Assembly (NCBI GenBank): GCA_041689935.1
Contig: JBDNFI010000051.1
Span: forward strand, 13,434-77,433
Direction: 5' to 3'
Length of the DNA stretch: 64,000 nucleotides
Source of the DNA: CAXBDP01 sp041689935
GTDB taxonomy: Bacteria; Bacteroidota; Bacteroidia; Cytophagales; Cyclobacteriaceae
This document shows positions 51,272-59,121 of this stretch, piece after piece. The translations under genes were made by a program, and so were the position numbers. The notes under the pieces were generated by a model. The model was not told the DNA's origin. It did not search any database and worked only from the letters and a program-made list of their open reading frames with translations. Every line of letters starts with the position of its first letter. Positions within the stretch are counted from its first letter, which is position 1.

Positions 51272-52186
51272 TTAAATATCAAGAATCTCCAAAATTCTAT
51301 TTAAGTCTTCTGCCGATACAAAAGGGATTTTAATGTCGCCTTTATACCCTGGATCAGACTTAATATTCACTTTGGTGCCAAAATGAGAGCTCAACTTTTG
51401 TTGAACGGATTTCAATTCGCTTTGCAAAGAAGGTGCCTGTTTTGTAGGATCTTGCTTTTTGGGACTTCTAGCTGTCATCATTTCTCGCACTAGGCTTTCC
51501 ACCTTCCGTACCGAAAGCTCTTCGTCCAATATTTTATGATAGATAGCAAGTTGATTATCAATTTTTTCTACATTAATCAACGCTCGAGCATGCCCCATGC
51601 TGATAAGGTTATCCCTCAGTCCAGCTTGGATATCTGGTGGCAATTTTAAAAGTCTTAAATAGTTGTTGACCGTCGTTCTGTTTTTGCCCACTCTATCGCC
51701 CAATTCTTCTTGTTTCAGATCGCATTCGGACAATAACCTTTGGTAGCTCAACGCGATTTCTATGGCGTTGAGATTTTCTCTCTGAATATTCTCAATTAAG
51801 GCCATTTCCAGCATTTGCTGGTCGTTTGCTACACGGATATAGGCTGGTATTTTTTCTAATCCCGCTATTTTCGAGGCTTGTAATCTACGCTCACCAGATA
51901 TCAACTGATAGGAATTACTGCCTAGTTGGCGCACAGTGATTGGTTGGATGATTCCTTGCACTCGTATAGATTCTGCTAATTCTCGCAGCGTATCTTGGTC
52001 GAAATAGGTACGAGGCTGATAAGGATTTACTTGTATATGGCGGAGTGGAATCTCGCGCATAGAGCCAAGTGTACTTTCTGTGGTATCTGTACTTTTATCG
52101 CGAGGTTCTTGCGGGTTGTCTGATAATAAGGCGCTCAGCCCTCTGCCTAATGCATTTCTTCTTTTTGGAGTAGGTTTGTCGCTCAT
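51272..52186 (-). CDS. parB: Chromosome partitioning protein ParB
   Basis: The 304-residue protein has the ParB/Spo0J N-terminal nuclease-like CTPase box. It reads N-P-Y-Q-P-R, then I-I-Q-P-I-T-V-R and I-S-G-E-R-R-L-Q-A-S, then I-E-N-I-Q-R-E-N-L-N-A-I-E. A helix-turn-helix follows (Q-E-E-L-G-D-R-V-G-K-N-R-T-T-V-N-N-Y). The C-terminal dimerisation domain is at the end. ParB binds parS and loads SMC. I found no exact parS site in this window. It is 10 bases after parA. Confidence 0.96.
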   Translation of the reverse strand: MSDKPTPKRRNALGRGLSALLSDNPQEPRDKSTDTTESTLGSMREIPLRHIQVNPYQPRTYFDQDTLRELAESIRVQGIIQPITVRQLGSNSYQLISGERRLQASKIAGLEKIPAYIRVANDQQMLEMALIENIQRENLNAIEIALSYQRLLSECDLKQEELGDRVGKNRTTVNNYLRLLKLPPDIQAGLRDNLISMGHARALINVEKIDNQLAIYHKILDEELSVRKVESLVREMMTARSPKKQDPTKQAPSLQSELKSVQQKLSSHFGTKVNIKSDPGYKGDIKIPFVSAEDLNRILEILDI

Positions 52187-52196
52187 GGTTGATTTA

Positions 52197-52967
52197 TTAG
52201 GCCATTCCGTTCTTTTGTAGAATCTCTTGTGCTAAATTTATATAGGCAATGGCACCTTTACTATCTGCATCGTGCAGGATTACAGGCAAACCAAAACTTG
52301 GTGCCTCACTTAATTTCACATTTCTAGGGATGATAGACCTGAATACTATATCCTTGAAATGGAGATTCACCTCATCCACTATTTGATTTGATAAGCGAAG
52401 GCGTGCATCATACATGGTGAGCAAAATGCCCTCAATTTCTAAATCCTTATTTAGCCTGCTCTGAATAATTTTGACGGTATTCAGTAATTTACCTAACCCT
52501 TCTAATGCAAAATATTCGCATTGCACAGGAATAATAAGCGAGTCAGAAGCTGTAAGCGCATTTACTGTGATAATACCCAAAGAAGGAGAGCAATCAATGA
52601 TAATAAAATCATAATCATCTTTTATCTCATTCAATGATTCCTTCATTTTTTCCTCTCGATTTTCGAGACTAATCATCTCTACCTCAGCACCTACCAAATC
52701 AATATTCGATGGTACTAAATCCAAATCCTTAATTTCAGTTTGAAGAATGGCATCTCTGATAGCCGAATTTCCAAGCATACATTCATATATACTCAAATGG
52801 CCGGCTCGTGGATCTTGCCCCAAACCAGAGGTGGAATTAGCTTGCGGGTCAGCATCTACTAAAAGTGTTTTCTTATCCAAAGCCGCCAATGAAGCCGCTA
52901 AATTCATAGCTGTAGTAGTTTTACCTACTCCTCCTTTTTGATTGGCTATTGCTATTATTTTACTCAT
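52197..52967 (-). CDS. parA: Chromosome partitioning ATPase ParA (Soj)
   Basis: The 256-residue protein is a deviant Walker A ATPase. It begins I-I-A-I-A-N-Q-K-G-G-V-G-K-T-T-T-A-M-N-L, with the signature lysine in K-G-G-V-G-K-T-T (11-18). L-V-D-A-D-P-Q-A-N-S-T-S-G-L and I-I-I-D-C-S-P-S-L-G follow. Its chromosomal type is shown by the short N-terminus. With ParB it moves origins apart. Such loci lie near the replication origin in many bacteria; no dnaA or clear origin is in this window. Confidence 0.96.
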   Translation of the reverse strand: MSKIIAIANQKGGVGKTTTAMNLAASLAALDKKTLLVDADPQANSTSGLGQDPRAGHLSIYECMLGNSAIRDAILQTEIKDLDLVPSNIDLVGAEVEMISLENREEKMKESLNEIKDDYDFIIIDCSPSLGIITVNALTASDSLIIPVQCEYFALEGLGKLLNTVKIIQSRLNKDLEIEGILLTMYDARLRLSNQIVDEVNLHFKDIVFRSIIPRNVKLSEAPSFGLPVILHDADSKGAIAYINLAQEILQKNGMA

Positions 52968-52983
52968 ATCTTTTTCCTAGTCT

Positions 52984-53664
52984 TTACAGCTGGACTGAGG
53001 CGCCGATTTCTAAAATTGTTAATTCTATTCCGTTTTTAGAAGCCTCATTTAAGGCTTCTTCATGGTTTACGATAATATAGGGAAAGGTGTCGAAATGCAT
53101 TCCAATTACCTTTTTGGTATTTACAAATTTGGCTGCTTTCATGGCATCTTTGTATCCCATGGTAAAATTGCTTCCGATTGGTAAAAAGGCTAAATCAATC
53201 CTAAACTCTTCTGCAATCAGTTTCATATCCAATGTCAACGCAGTATCTCCAGCATAGTAGAAAGTTTTTCCATCAGCTTCAATAACAAACCCACCCGGGT
53301 TGCCTCCGTAGCTTCCATCAGGCATACAACTTGAATGAACAGCATTCACAAATTTCACTCTTCCAAAATCAAAATCCCAACTTCCGCCATGATTCATGGG
53401 ATGTGTTTTTTCAATTCCTTTGTTTCCAAACCATGTAGCTACTTCAAAGTTGGCAATAATGGTTGCACCCGAATTTTTTGCAATCTCCTCAACATCGGCA
53501 ACATGGTCTTCATGACCATGGGATAGCAAAATGTAATCAGGTTTCAGTTCTTCCAACTTAATATCCTTTGCGAGTGGGTTGGGCGAAATAAACGGATCGA
53601 AAAGCAGTGTTTTGCTACCTGTTTCTATTAAAAAGGATGAATGTCCGAGAAATGTAATGTTCAT
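52984..53664 (-). CDS. UPF0173 metal-dependent hydrolase (beta-lactamase fold)
   Basis: The 226-residue protein has the start M-N-I-T-F-L-G-H-S-S-F, then the metal motif S-H-G-H-E-D-H-V-A-D. H-S-S-C-M-P-D-G-S-Y-G-G-N-P-G-G and Y-A-G-D-T-A-L follow, all typical of UPF0173. The metallo-beta-lactamase fold predicts hydrolase activity with two zinc ions; the substrate is unknown. It sits 16 bases upstream of parA on the same strand. Confidence 0.9.
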   Translation of the reverse strand: MNITFLGHSSFLIETGSKTLLFDPFISPNPLAKDIKLEELKPDYILLSHGHEDHVADVEEIAKNSGATIIANFEVATWFGNKGIEKTHPMNHGGSWDFDFGRVKFVNAVHSSCMPDGSYGGNPGGFVIEADGKTFYYAGDTALTLDMKLIAEEFRIDLAFLPIGSNFTMGYKDAMKAAKFVNTKKVIGMHFDTFPYIIVNHEEALNEASKNGIELTILEIGASVQL

Positions 53665-53825
53665 AATGCGCTTGAATTTCTACTTCGGGTAATGCAAAGA
53701 TATACGTTTACAATCAATGGAAAGGTATTAAAGGTGAAGCTTTTGATTGAAATGAGCTTCCAATTGATTATTCATTCATTATCAAATATTTAATTGCCCT
53801 CTTCAAGACAAACAAATGGAATGGT

Positions 53826-54161
53826 TTATTGGGCTTCTTCTTTTTTCGGAATGAGCTTTTGCTTTCCAAGGAGAATGTCGAAAAACATTTTGAAATCTGA
53901 AGCCAAACTATACCCGGGATATTGAAAAGTGGCCGGTTTATTCTTTTCGAAAAAGAAATGGCCTGCCCAGGCGAAACCATATCCGATAAATGGAATGGCA
54001 GCAAAGCCTATCCAAGTCTGTGTAGCAATAGACCAAAAAAATACGATGAAAATAAGAAAGGTGCCAACAAAATGCAGCACTCTGCAAGTAGGATCCTTGT
54101 GCTCAGTGAGATAATAGGGATAAAATTCCCTCAAGCTTTTAAATTCCTTATCTGTACCCAT
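53826..54161 (-). CDS. DUF962 (Mpo1-like) membrane protein
   Basis: The 111-residue protein has the family pattern F-Y-P-Y-Y-L-T-E-H, then R-V-L-H-F-V-G-T and G-Y-G-F-A-W-A-G-H-F-F-F-E-K-N-K-P-A-T-F, with two membrane spans. The conserved His residues bind iron in yeast Mpo1, a 2-hydroxy fatty acid dioxygenase. A lipid oxidation role is likely but not proven in bacteria. It stands alone between the UPF0173 and pirin genes. Confidence 0.88.
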   Translation of the reverse strand: MGTDKEFKSLREFYPYYLTEHKDPTCRVLHFVGTFLIFIVFFWSIATQTWIGFAAIPFIGYGFAWAGHFFFEKNKPATFQYPGYSLASDFKMFFDILLGKQKLIPKKEEAQ

Positions 54162-54221
54162 ATTAGTCGCATTTTATTAGACACTAAACTAACCAAATAT
54201 TACGGATAAATCAATGAGATG

Positions 54222-55061
54222 TTAATCTTTCAACACACCCATTTTACCCATTTGATAGTCCCGCATTGCTTCTATTATTTCTGATTTCGTATTCATTACA
54301 AATGGCCACTGACTGGTCATTGGCTCATTGATCGAAGCTCCCAAGCAAAGCAATACTGCAGCATCTTCTTGAGCTTCCAATATCATCTTTTCTTCGGATT
54401 CGAAATAAAGCATTTGTCTATCTATAATGCTTTCTCCATTCAATGAGGCCTTTCCAGCACGTTGGTACAATATGGCTTTGTGATTAGCAAAGTGAGGAAG
54501 TTCAATTTTACCTCCCGCCTTCATATAGATATTGGCTGCGATAATGCCTGTTTTTGAATTAGCAGGTCCTTTTGTGCCATTCCAATTTCCCGAGACGATC
54601 TGTACCTTTACTTTTCCATCATTCTCAATAATTTCAGGAATTTCATCCTTTTGAATGCCTTGATATTTTGCTTCGGACATTTTAAGAGAAGAAGGGAGAT
54701 TTACCCATAATTGTATAATCTCGAATGCGCCACCAGCATCTTGAAAATCGCGGGAGGTATTTTCAGAATGCACAATTCCTCTAGCAGCACTCATCCATTG
54801 TACGCCGCCTTTTTCGATGGTGCTTTTATGGCCGCGAGAATCATGATGAACTACATTGCCTTCATAGATAAATGTGACTGTATCGAATCCTCTGTGCGGA
54901 TGTGGCCCAAAGGGCAATCCAGCGTTATCTGGTTCGAAAGTCATCGGGCCGTGATGATGCAAAAGCAAGAAAGGATCCGCATAATCCAGTTTATTTATGG
55001 GTAAAGGCTGATACATGGTCAATTCTCCATGCATAATTTTCATTCCAGTAGTTTTAATCAT
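54222..55061 (-). CDS. Pirin family protein
   Basis: The 279-residue protein is a two-domain cupin. The N-terminal domain holds the metal ligands in G-P-H-P-H-R-G-F-D-T-V-T and H-H-D-S-R-G-H, then G-G-V-Q-W-M-S-A-A-R-G-I-V-H-S-E. The C-terminal cupin is degenerate. Bacterial pirins can have quercetinase activity or regulatory roles; which applies here cannot be told. Two octamers (54511-54518 and 54750-54757) lie in it, in opposite orientation. Confidence 0.9.
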   Translation of the reverse strand: MIKTTGMKIMHGELTMYQPLPINKLDYADPFLLLHHHGPMTFEPDNAGLPFGPHPHRGFDTVTFIYEGNVVHHDSRGHKSTIEKGGVQWMSAARGIVHSENTSRDFQDAGGAFEIIQLWVNLPSSLKMSEAKYQGIQKDEIPEIIENDGKVKVQIVSGNWNGTKGPANSKTGIIAANIYMKAGGKIELPHFANHKAILYQRAGKASLNGESIIDRQMLYFESEEKMILEAQEDAAVLLCLGASINEPMTSQWPFVMNTKSEIIEAMRDYQMGKMGVLKD

Positions 55062-55182
55062 TGTTTTGAACTTTGTCTATCATCAACTCTTTTAGTAAAA
55101 TGATGGTTCTGTTGAGAAGAATTTTTCGAAAATAGTAATTTATGATGTGTCCGAAGGTTGAATAGCGTAATTTAGCAAATCT

Positions 55183-55665
55183 ATGAGCAAACCACATTTT
55201 GATGATATTTTTATGGAATTGGCAGTGAATTTGGCCAAGCGTTCTCATTGTGTAAAACGCCATGTCGGAGCAGTATTGACCAAGGATACTCGGATTATTT
55301 CCATAGGATATAACGGGCCACCTGCGGGTACGCATAACTGTGACGTGGAATTTCCGGGCGTTGGTTGCGATAGAGATTCCAAAGGCTCTTGCTCCCTTGC
55401 TTTGCATGCCGAGCAGAATGCCATTTTATACGCTGTGAAAAACAAAACAGACGTGGCAGGATCAACGCTTTACGTTACACTAGCTCCTTGTTTGGCCTGT
55501 TCCAGAGTGATTTTTACGATTGGGATCAAAAAGGTGATTTTCCTAAATAGCTACGCCGAGTTCAAAGGCTTGGATAAAGAAGAAGGAGTGGAGTTTCTGC
55601 AGAAATTTGGCGTAGAAGTAGAAAAATATCAGGGCAATCTCAATAATGTCACACATCTGATTTAA
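55183..55665 (+). CDS. dCMP deaminase family protein
   Basis: The 160-residue protein holds the zinc deaminase pair. His75 and the proton shuttle Glu77 are in L-H-A-E-Q-N-A-I, and Cys103 and Cys106 in A-P-C-L-A-C-S-R-V-I. Its N-terminal insert C-D-V-E-F-P-G-V-G-C-D-R-D-S with extra Cys is typical of the dCMP deaminase (ComEB-like) group. The reaction is dCMP to dUMP, a source of thymidylate. The outer-membrane protein gene follows 8 bases later. Confidence 0.92.
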   Translation: MSKPHFDDIFMELAVNLAKRSHCVKRHVGAVLTKDTRIISIGYNGPPAGTHNCDVEFPGVGCDRDSKGSCSLALHAEQNAILYAVKNKTDVAGSTLYVTLAPCLACSRVIFTIGIKKVIFLNSYAEFKGLDKEEGVEFLQKFGVEVEKYQGNLNNVTHLI

Positions 55666-55673
55666 CTCCTGAA

Positions 55674-56192
55674 GTGAATAGGTTCCTATTTCTACTGCTC
55701 TTTCTCAGTATTTCTCTCAGCTCCTTAGCCCAGAAAGCACCGCTTTATTTTTCCACAGCGCTTGGATTTATGTCCTATCAGCACAATACCATCGATGTAG
55801 ATCCAGGCCCAAATTGGAAAGGCCACTATTTGTCGGATAGGGATGGTTTTGACTTTAGTGCCAATGTTGGTGTAATCTTAAAAGAACGTTTTAATGTAGG
55901 CGTTGGAATGAGTTATTTTAACTTTGAGGGAATACATGGAATGGGGAGCTTCTCAGATTTGGGAATAAATATATTGCCAAAAAGTAAATTTAGCCCAATC
56001 GTATATTGGCATGCTGGCTACTCACATCTTTGGAATCAATATGCGGGAGGAACCGGCACTTTCTTATCCGATTTGGGATTACGCGTGCAGTATAAGTTTA
56101 GCCCGAAAGTTGGTATCCAAGCAAGTGCAGGCTTGCTTAGCAGTCAGCAATCATTTATTAGGCCATATCGGATTGGCGTGATTTTTTACTGA
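55674..56192 (+). CDS. Small outer membrane beta-barrel-like protein
   Basis: The 172-residue protein starts at GTG 55674 with a signal peptide (F-L-F-L-L-L-F-L-S-I-S-L, cleavage after L-A-Q at about 19). The mature part has alternating aromatic strands ending in F-Y, as in outer membrane proteins: N-V-G-V-I-L-K-E-R-F-N-V-G-V-G-M-S-Y-F and L-G-L-R-V-Q-Y-K-F. I recognise no named family. It is probably cotranscribed with the dCMP deaminase gene. The octamer at 56043-56050 encodes A-G-G. Confidence 0.7.
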   Translation: MNRFLFLLLFLSISLSSLAQKAPLYFSTALGFMSYQHNTIDVDPGPNWKGHYLSDRDGFDFSANVGVILKERFNVGVGMSYFNFEGIHGMGSFSDLGINILPKSKFSPIVYWHAGYSHLWNQYAGGTGTFLSDLGLRVQYKFSPKVGIQASAGLLSSQQSFIRPYRIGVIFY

Positions 56193-56194
56193 CT

Positions 56195-56593
56195 TTACTT
56201 AATTGGGAATGCATCATTTTGCTTAGAATCTTCGATGCTAAGCACGTCAAATACCACATAATTAGAGGCACCTCTCCAAGGCAATGCACCAAAATATTCT
56301 TTGTATCTCACTTCTATAAATTTACCACTAGCTCTCTCTAGCTTGGTCGCAACATCTTCACCGATGGTACTGAATCTAAATTCATTGCTTTGCAAAGCTC
56401 CAGCTGTAGGACTTTGAAAACCAGCTTGTACCAATCTACCTTCATGGGTTTTGAAAATCACTCCCTTTTTTTCAAAGTAATTTAACTCACCCGCTTTTAC
56501 TCCTTCACTAAACACAAAGAAGAACCGAACATAAATGAAAATTACCAAAGAGATTGAGAGGATTAAGATAAGGATTTTTCCGAATTTTTTCAT
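56195..56593 (-). CDS. Conserved hypothetical membrane-anchored protein
   Basis: The 132-residue protein has one N-terminal membrane helix (I-L-I-L-I-L-S-I-S-L-V-I-F-I-Y-V). A beta-rich domain follows: G-E-L-N-Y-F-E-K-K-G-V-I-F-K-T-H-E-G-R-L and V-R-Y-K-E-Y-F-G-A-L-P-W-R-G-A-S-N-Y. Similar proteins of about this size are common in Bacteroidota, from memory, without an assigned function. It is convergent with the beta-barrel gene, 2 bases apart. Confidence 0.65.
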   Translation of the reverse strand: MKKFGKILILILSISLVIFIYVRFFFVFSEGVKAGELNYFEKKGVIFKTHEGRLVQAGFQSPTAGALQSNEFRFSTIGEDVATKLERASGKFIEVRYKEYFGALPWRGASNYVVFDVLSIEDSKQNDAFPIK

Positions 56594-56701
56594 GGTAGCG
56601 GTGGCTTAATGAAGGTAAAGTGAATTTGAAATAAGCGATGAATTTGCTCTAACAAAGATACTTAAAAGAAGCCGCAGGAATACTTTCCTTGCCGAATTGA
56701 T

Positions 56702-56918
56702 TTAATAATATACTTGCAGTGTCAAAAAGAACATGGTCACAATAAGTAAAATGACCATTAGTGGCCACACAAAGGTCAGAAAACGATTATATCCGATTTT
56801 CACCACTGCCAATCCTGGCAAAACCAAACCTGTGGGTTTAATGATATTGAAAAAGCCATTTCCAAACTGAAAAGTATTTACAATTACCTCCCGCCAGCTT
56901 TTAAAGCAAAGTAGTGAA
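56702..56918 (-). pseudogene. Remnant of a YfcC-like membrane transporter (C-terminal end only)
   Basis: Directly after the selD stop a minus-strand frame reads W-R-E-V-I-V-N-T-F-Q-F-G-N-G-F-F-N-I-I-K-P-T-G. A last membrane span follows, with W-P-L-M-V-I-L-L-I-V-T-M-F-F-L, ending at a TAA at 56702. This resembles the C-terminus of YfcC/DcuC-like carboxylate transporters (F-Q-F-G-D-G-F-x-N-x-I-x-P-T). No start codon or upstream transporter sequence exists; selD is joined instead. A deletion that fused the tail to selD explains this. The octamer at 56887-56894 lies in it. Confidence 0.55.
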
Positions 56919-57959
56919 TTAATTTACGTAAATCGTCTTTTCGGCTTTCTCGATAAATTGCCCTATTAGAAAAGCGTCATTGTTCGAACGCCTCATCAAG
57001 CCCTCAAACTCATCCTTGGCTGTTGCTTCCACGGAGATCAGCAAGCCACCACTTGTTTGAGGGTCGCAAAGCTGGACCAATTGCATCCCAGCATTTCCTC
57101 CCGCTTTCTGACCATAGGCGTTCCAGTTTCTGTAGGTATTGTCTGGGAAGATTGTTTGCTCCAAATACTTTTGAATTCCCTCCAAAACAGGTAAATCCAC
57201 TGCATTTATTTGCGCTGAAATATTTGAGCCTTCACACATTTCTATCAAATGACCCAAAAGCCCAAAACCAGTAACATCGGTCATTGCGTGTACAAAATGT
57301 TGTGCTCCTAGTTGCGTTCCAACTGAATTTAATTTGCAAGTGATCTCTAGCATCATTTTCATATCCTGAGGCTCAATTTTGCCTCTTTTCAATGCGGTGG
57401 CTAATACACCGACACCAAGTTTTTTGGTCAGGTAAATCAAATCTCCAACTTTAGCAGAACTGTTGCGCTTGATATTGTTGGGATGCACTGTGCCACAAAC
57501 GGATAGACCAAAAATAGGATCTTTTGCCGCAATGCTATGGCCTCCTGCTATGGTGACGCCCGCTTCCTGGCAGATTTGCTTGGCACCTTCGAGCACTCGT
57601 GCAGCCAAAGCGGGTGGAAGTTTATCCACGGGCCAGCTCAAAATCGCGTTGGCAAACACGGGTTTCCCACCCATTGCATACACATCCGATAGCGCATTTG
57701 CCGCAGCGATTCTGCCGAAATCAAAAGCATCATCTACAATAGGAGTGAAGAAATCGACGGTGTTTATAATGGCCAATTCATCGCTCAATTGATATACCGC
57801 TGCATCATCTTTTTGATGGTTACCTACTAAAAGATTAGCATCTGGCTTTTGCCAAGTATTACTCGCTGTTAATATTTCATCCAATATTGCGGGTGCTATT
57901 TTGCAACCACAGCCTGAGCCTTCACTATACTGCGTTAATTTGATTTCACTCAATTCCAT
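56919..57959 (-). CDS. selD: Selenide, water dikinase
   Basis: The 346-residue protein begins with L-T-Q-Y-S-E-G-S-G-C-G-C-K-I, the SelD signature. Cys17 is at the catalytic site that is Sec in some species, with Lys20 next to it. V-D-F-F-T-P-I-V-D-D and D-V-T-G-F-G-L-L-G-H are the later family blocks, and P-Q-T-S-G-G-L-L-I is near the end. SelD makes selenophosphate from selenide and ATP. It overlaps the upstream selU by 14 bases, and this pair suffices for 2-selenouridine in tRNA. Confidence 0.96.
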   Translation of the reverse strand: MELSEIKLTQYSEGSGCGCKIAPAILDEILTASNTWQKPDANLLVGNHQKDDAAVYQLSDELAIINTVDFFTPIVDDAFDFGRIAAANALSDVYAMGGKPVFANAILSWPVDKLPPALAARVLEGAKQICQEAGVTIAGGHSIAAKDPIFGLSVCGTVHPNNIKRNSSAKVGDLIYLTKKLGVGVLATALKRGKIEPQDMKMMLEITCKLNSVGTQLGAQHFVHAMTDVTGFGLLGHLIEMCEGSNISAQINAVDLPVLEGIQKYLEQTIFPDNTYRNWNAYGQKAGGNAGMQLVQLCDPQTSGGLLISVEATAKDEFEGLMRRSNNDAFLIGQFIEKAEKTIYVN

Positions 57960-58986
57960 AAATATCCTCTTTTTTTCTTAATAGCCTTTCACATGCTTCC
58001 TCCACCGATATTCCATCAATATTGATTGGCTTGAATTGTTGATTCTCTTGTCTTCTCATTCCATGCGCATAAGTGGCATCGTAGTAAATCAATAAATTGC
58101 TGATCCACTCCGCATTTCGCTGATTTTGGATTGCTTCGATCGCCTCTTCCATTCTTTGTATACCAAGTCTTTTTCGCAGTTTCCTTACTGCTTCAATCAA
58201 TTCATTTTGAGGTAGTCTGCCGTATTCTTTTTCAATATGCGCAATTCTACTTGCATCACTTTTTTCGATTTCAATCAGTGGTGCATTTTGCATCTGATCA
58301 AAAAACTCCGCCGTAATTATATCGCATCCGATAGATCTGCTTTCATTCTCTACCCAAATAGTTTTTTGAGAGCTCAATTTCCTCAGATCCTCTGCCAGCA
58401 GATTTTCAAACTGCTCCACGCTGGGTTGCTCTATTTGTCCAATACCTCCAAAGGCAGATCCTTTATGGTTTGCCATTCCTTCCAAGTCAATTACCTGTTC
58501 ACCCATCAGAGCAAGATGCTTCAATAGCACCGTTTTACCAGTACCAGTTTTACCTCCCAATACCAATAAGGTGAAAGAAGATCTCACCAATTGAAAAGTG
58601 TAGCTCCGATACACTTTGTACCCACCTTTTAGTCTAAATACTTCGAAGCCAGCCATAGCCAATAGCCATGACAGGATTTGACTACGCATTCCACCACGCC
58701 AGCAATACAAGACCACTTTTTTGTTTGGAGCGAAGGTTATAGCCTCCTTTATGATTTCATGGAAACGTGAACCCACCATTTCAAAGCCTTTCAAAACGGC
58801 ATTTTCACTTCCTTCTTGCTTATAAATGGTGCCTACGACTTTTCTTTCCTCATTATTCAAAATAGGTAAATTAAGCGCACCTATTACATGGCTTTGAGCA
58901 AATTCACCTTCGCTTCGGGCATCAACGATTGGATGATTCTGTCTGTGGCCCCAAAGTTCTTCTAATGTGATTAGTTTTTCTGACAT
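57946..58986 (-). CDS. selU: tRNA 2-selenouridine synthase (SelU/MnmH)
   Basis: The 346-residue protein has a rhodanese domain with V-D-A-R-S-E-G-E-F and the catalytic Cys95 in V-V-L-Y-C-W-R-G-G-M-R-S. A P-loop domain follows with G-G-K-T-G-T-G-K-T (144-152). This combination is specific for SelU (YbbB/MnmH), which exchanges sulfur for selenium at tRNA wobble uridine using selenophosphate from SelD. It is coupled to selD by a 14-base overlap. No SelA or SelB gene is in the window. Confidence 0.95.
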   Translation of the reverse strand: MSEKLITLEELWGHRQNHPIVDARSEGEFAQSHVIGALNLPILNNEERKVVGTIYKQEGSENAVLKGFEMVGSRFHEIIKEAITFAPNKKVVLYCWRGGMRSQILSWLLAMAGFEVFRLKGGYKVYRSYTFQLVRSSFTLLVLGGKTGTGKTVLLKHLALMGEQVIDLEGMANHKGSAFGGIGQIEQPSVEQFENLLAEDLRKLSSQKTIWVENESRSIGCDIITAEFFDQMQNAPLIEIEKSDASRIAHIEKEYGRLPQNELIEAVRKLRKRLGIQRMEEAIEAIQNQRNAEWISNLLIYYDATYAHGMRRQENQQFKPINIDGISVEEACERLLRKKEDIYGIE

Positions 58987-59121
58987 CCGATGGAATCCTT
59001 AGGCTAATTGGTTTTGAGGTATTAAGATATTTGCAAGGTAAAAGTTTCTGGTTCTTTAAATAATTTTGGAGGTCATCTCACCTACACGAATATTGAAAAA
59101 AAGTTGGAGGGCATCCTCATA

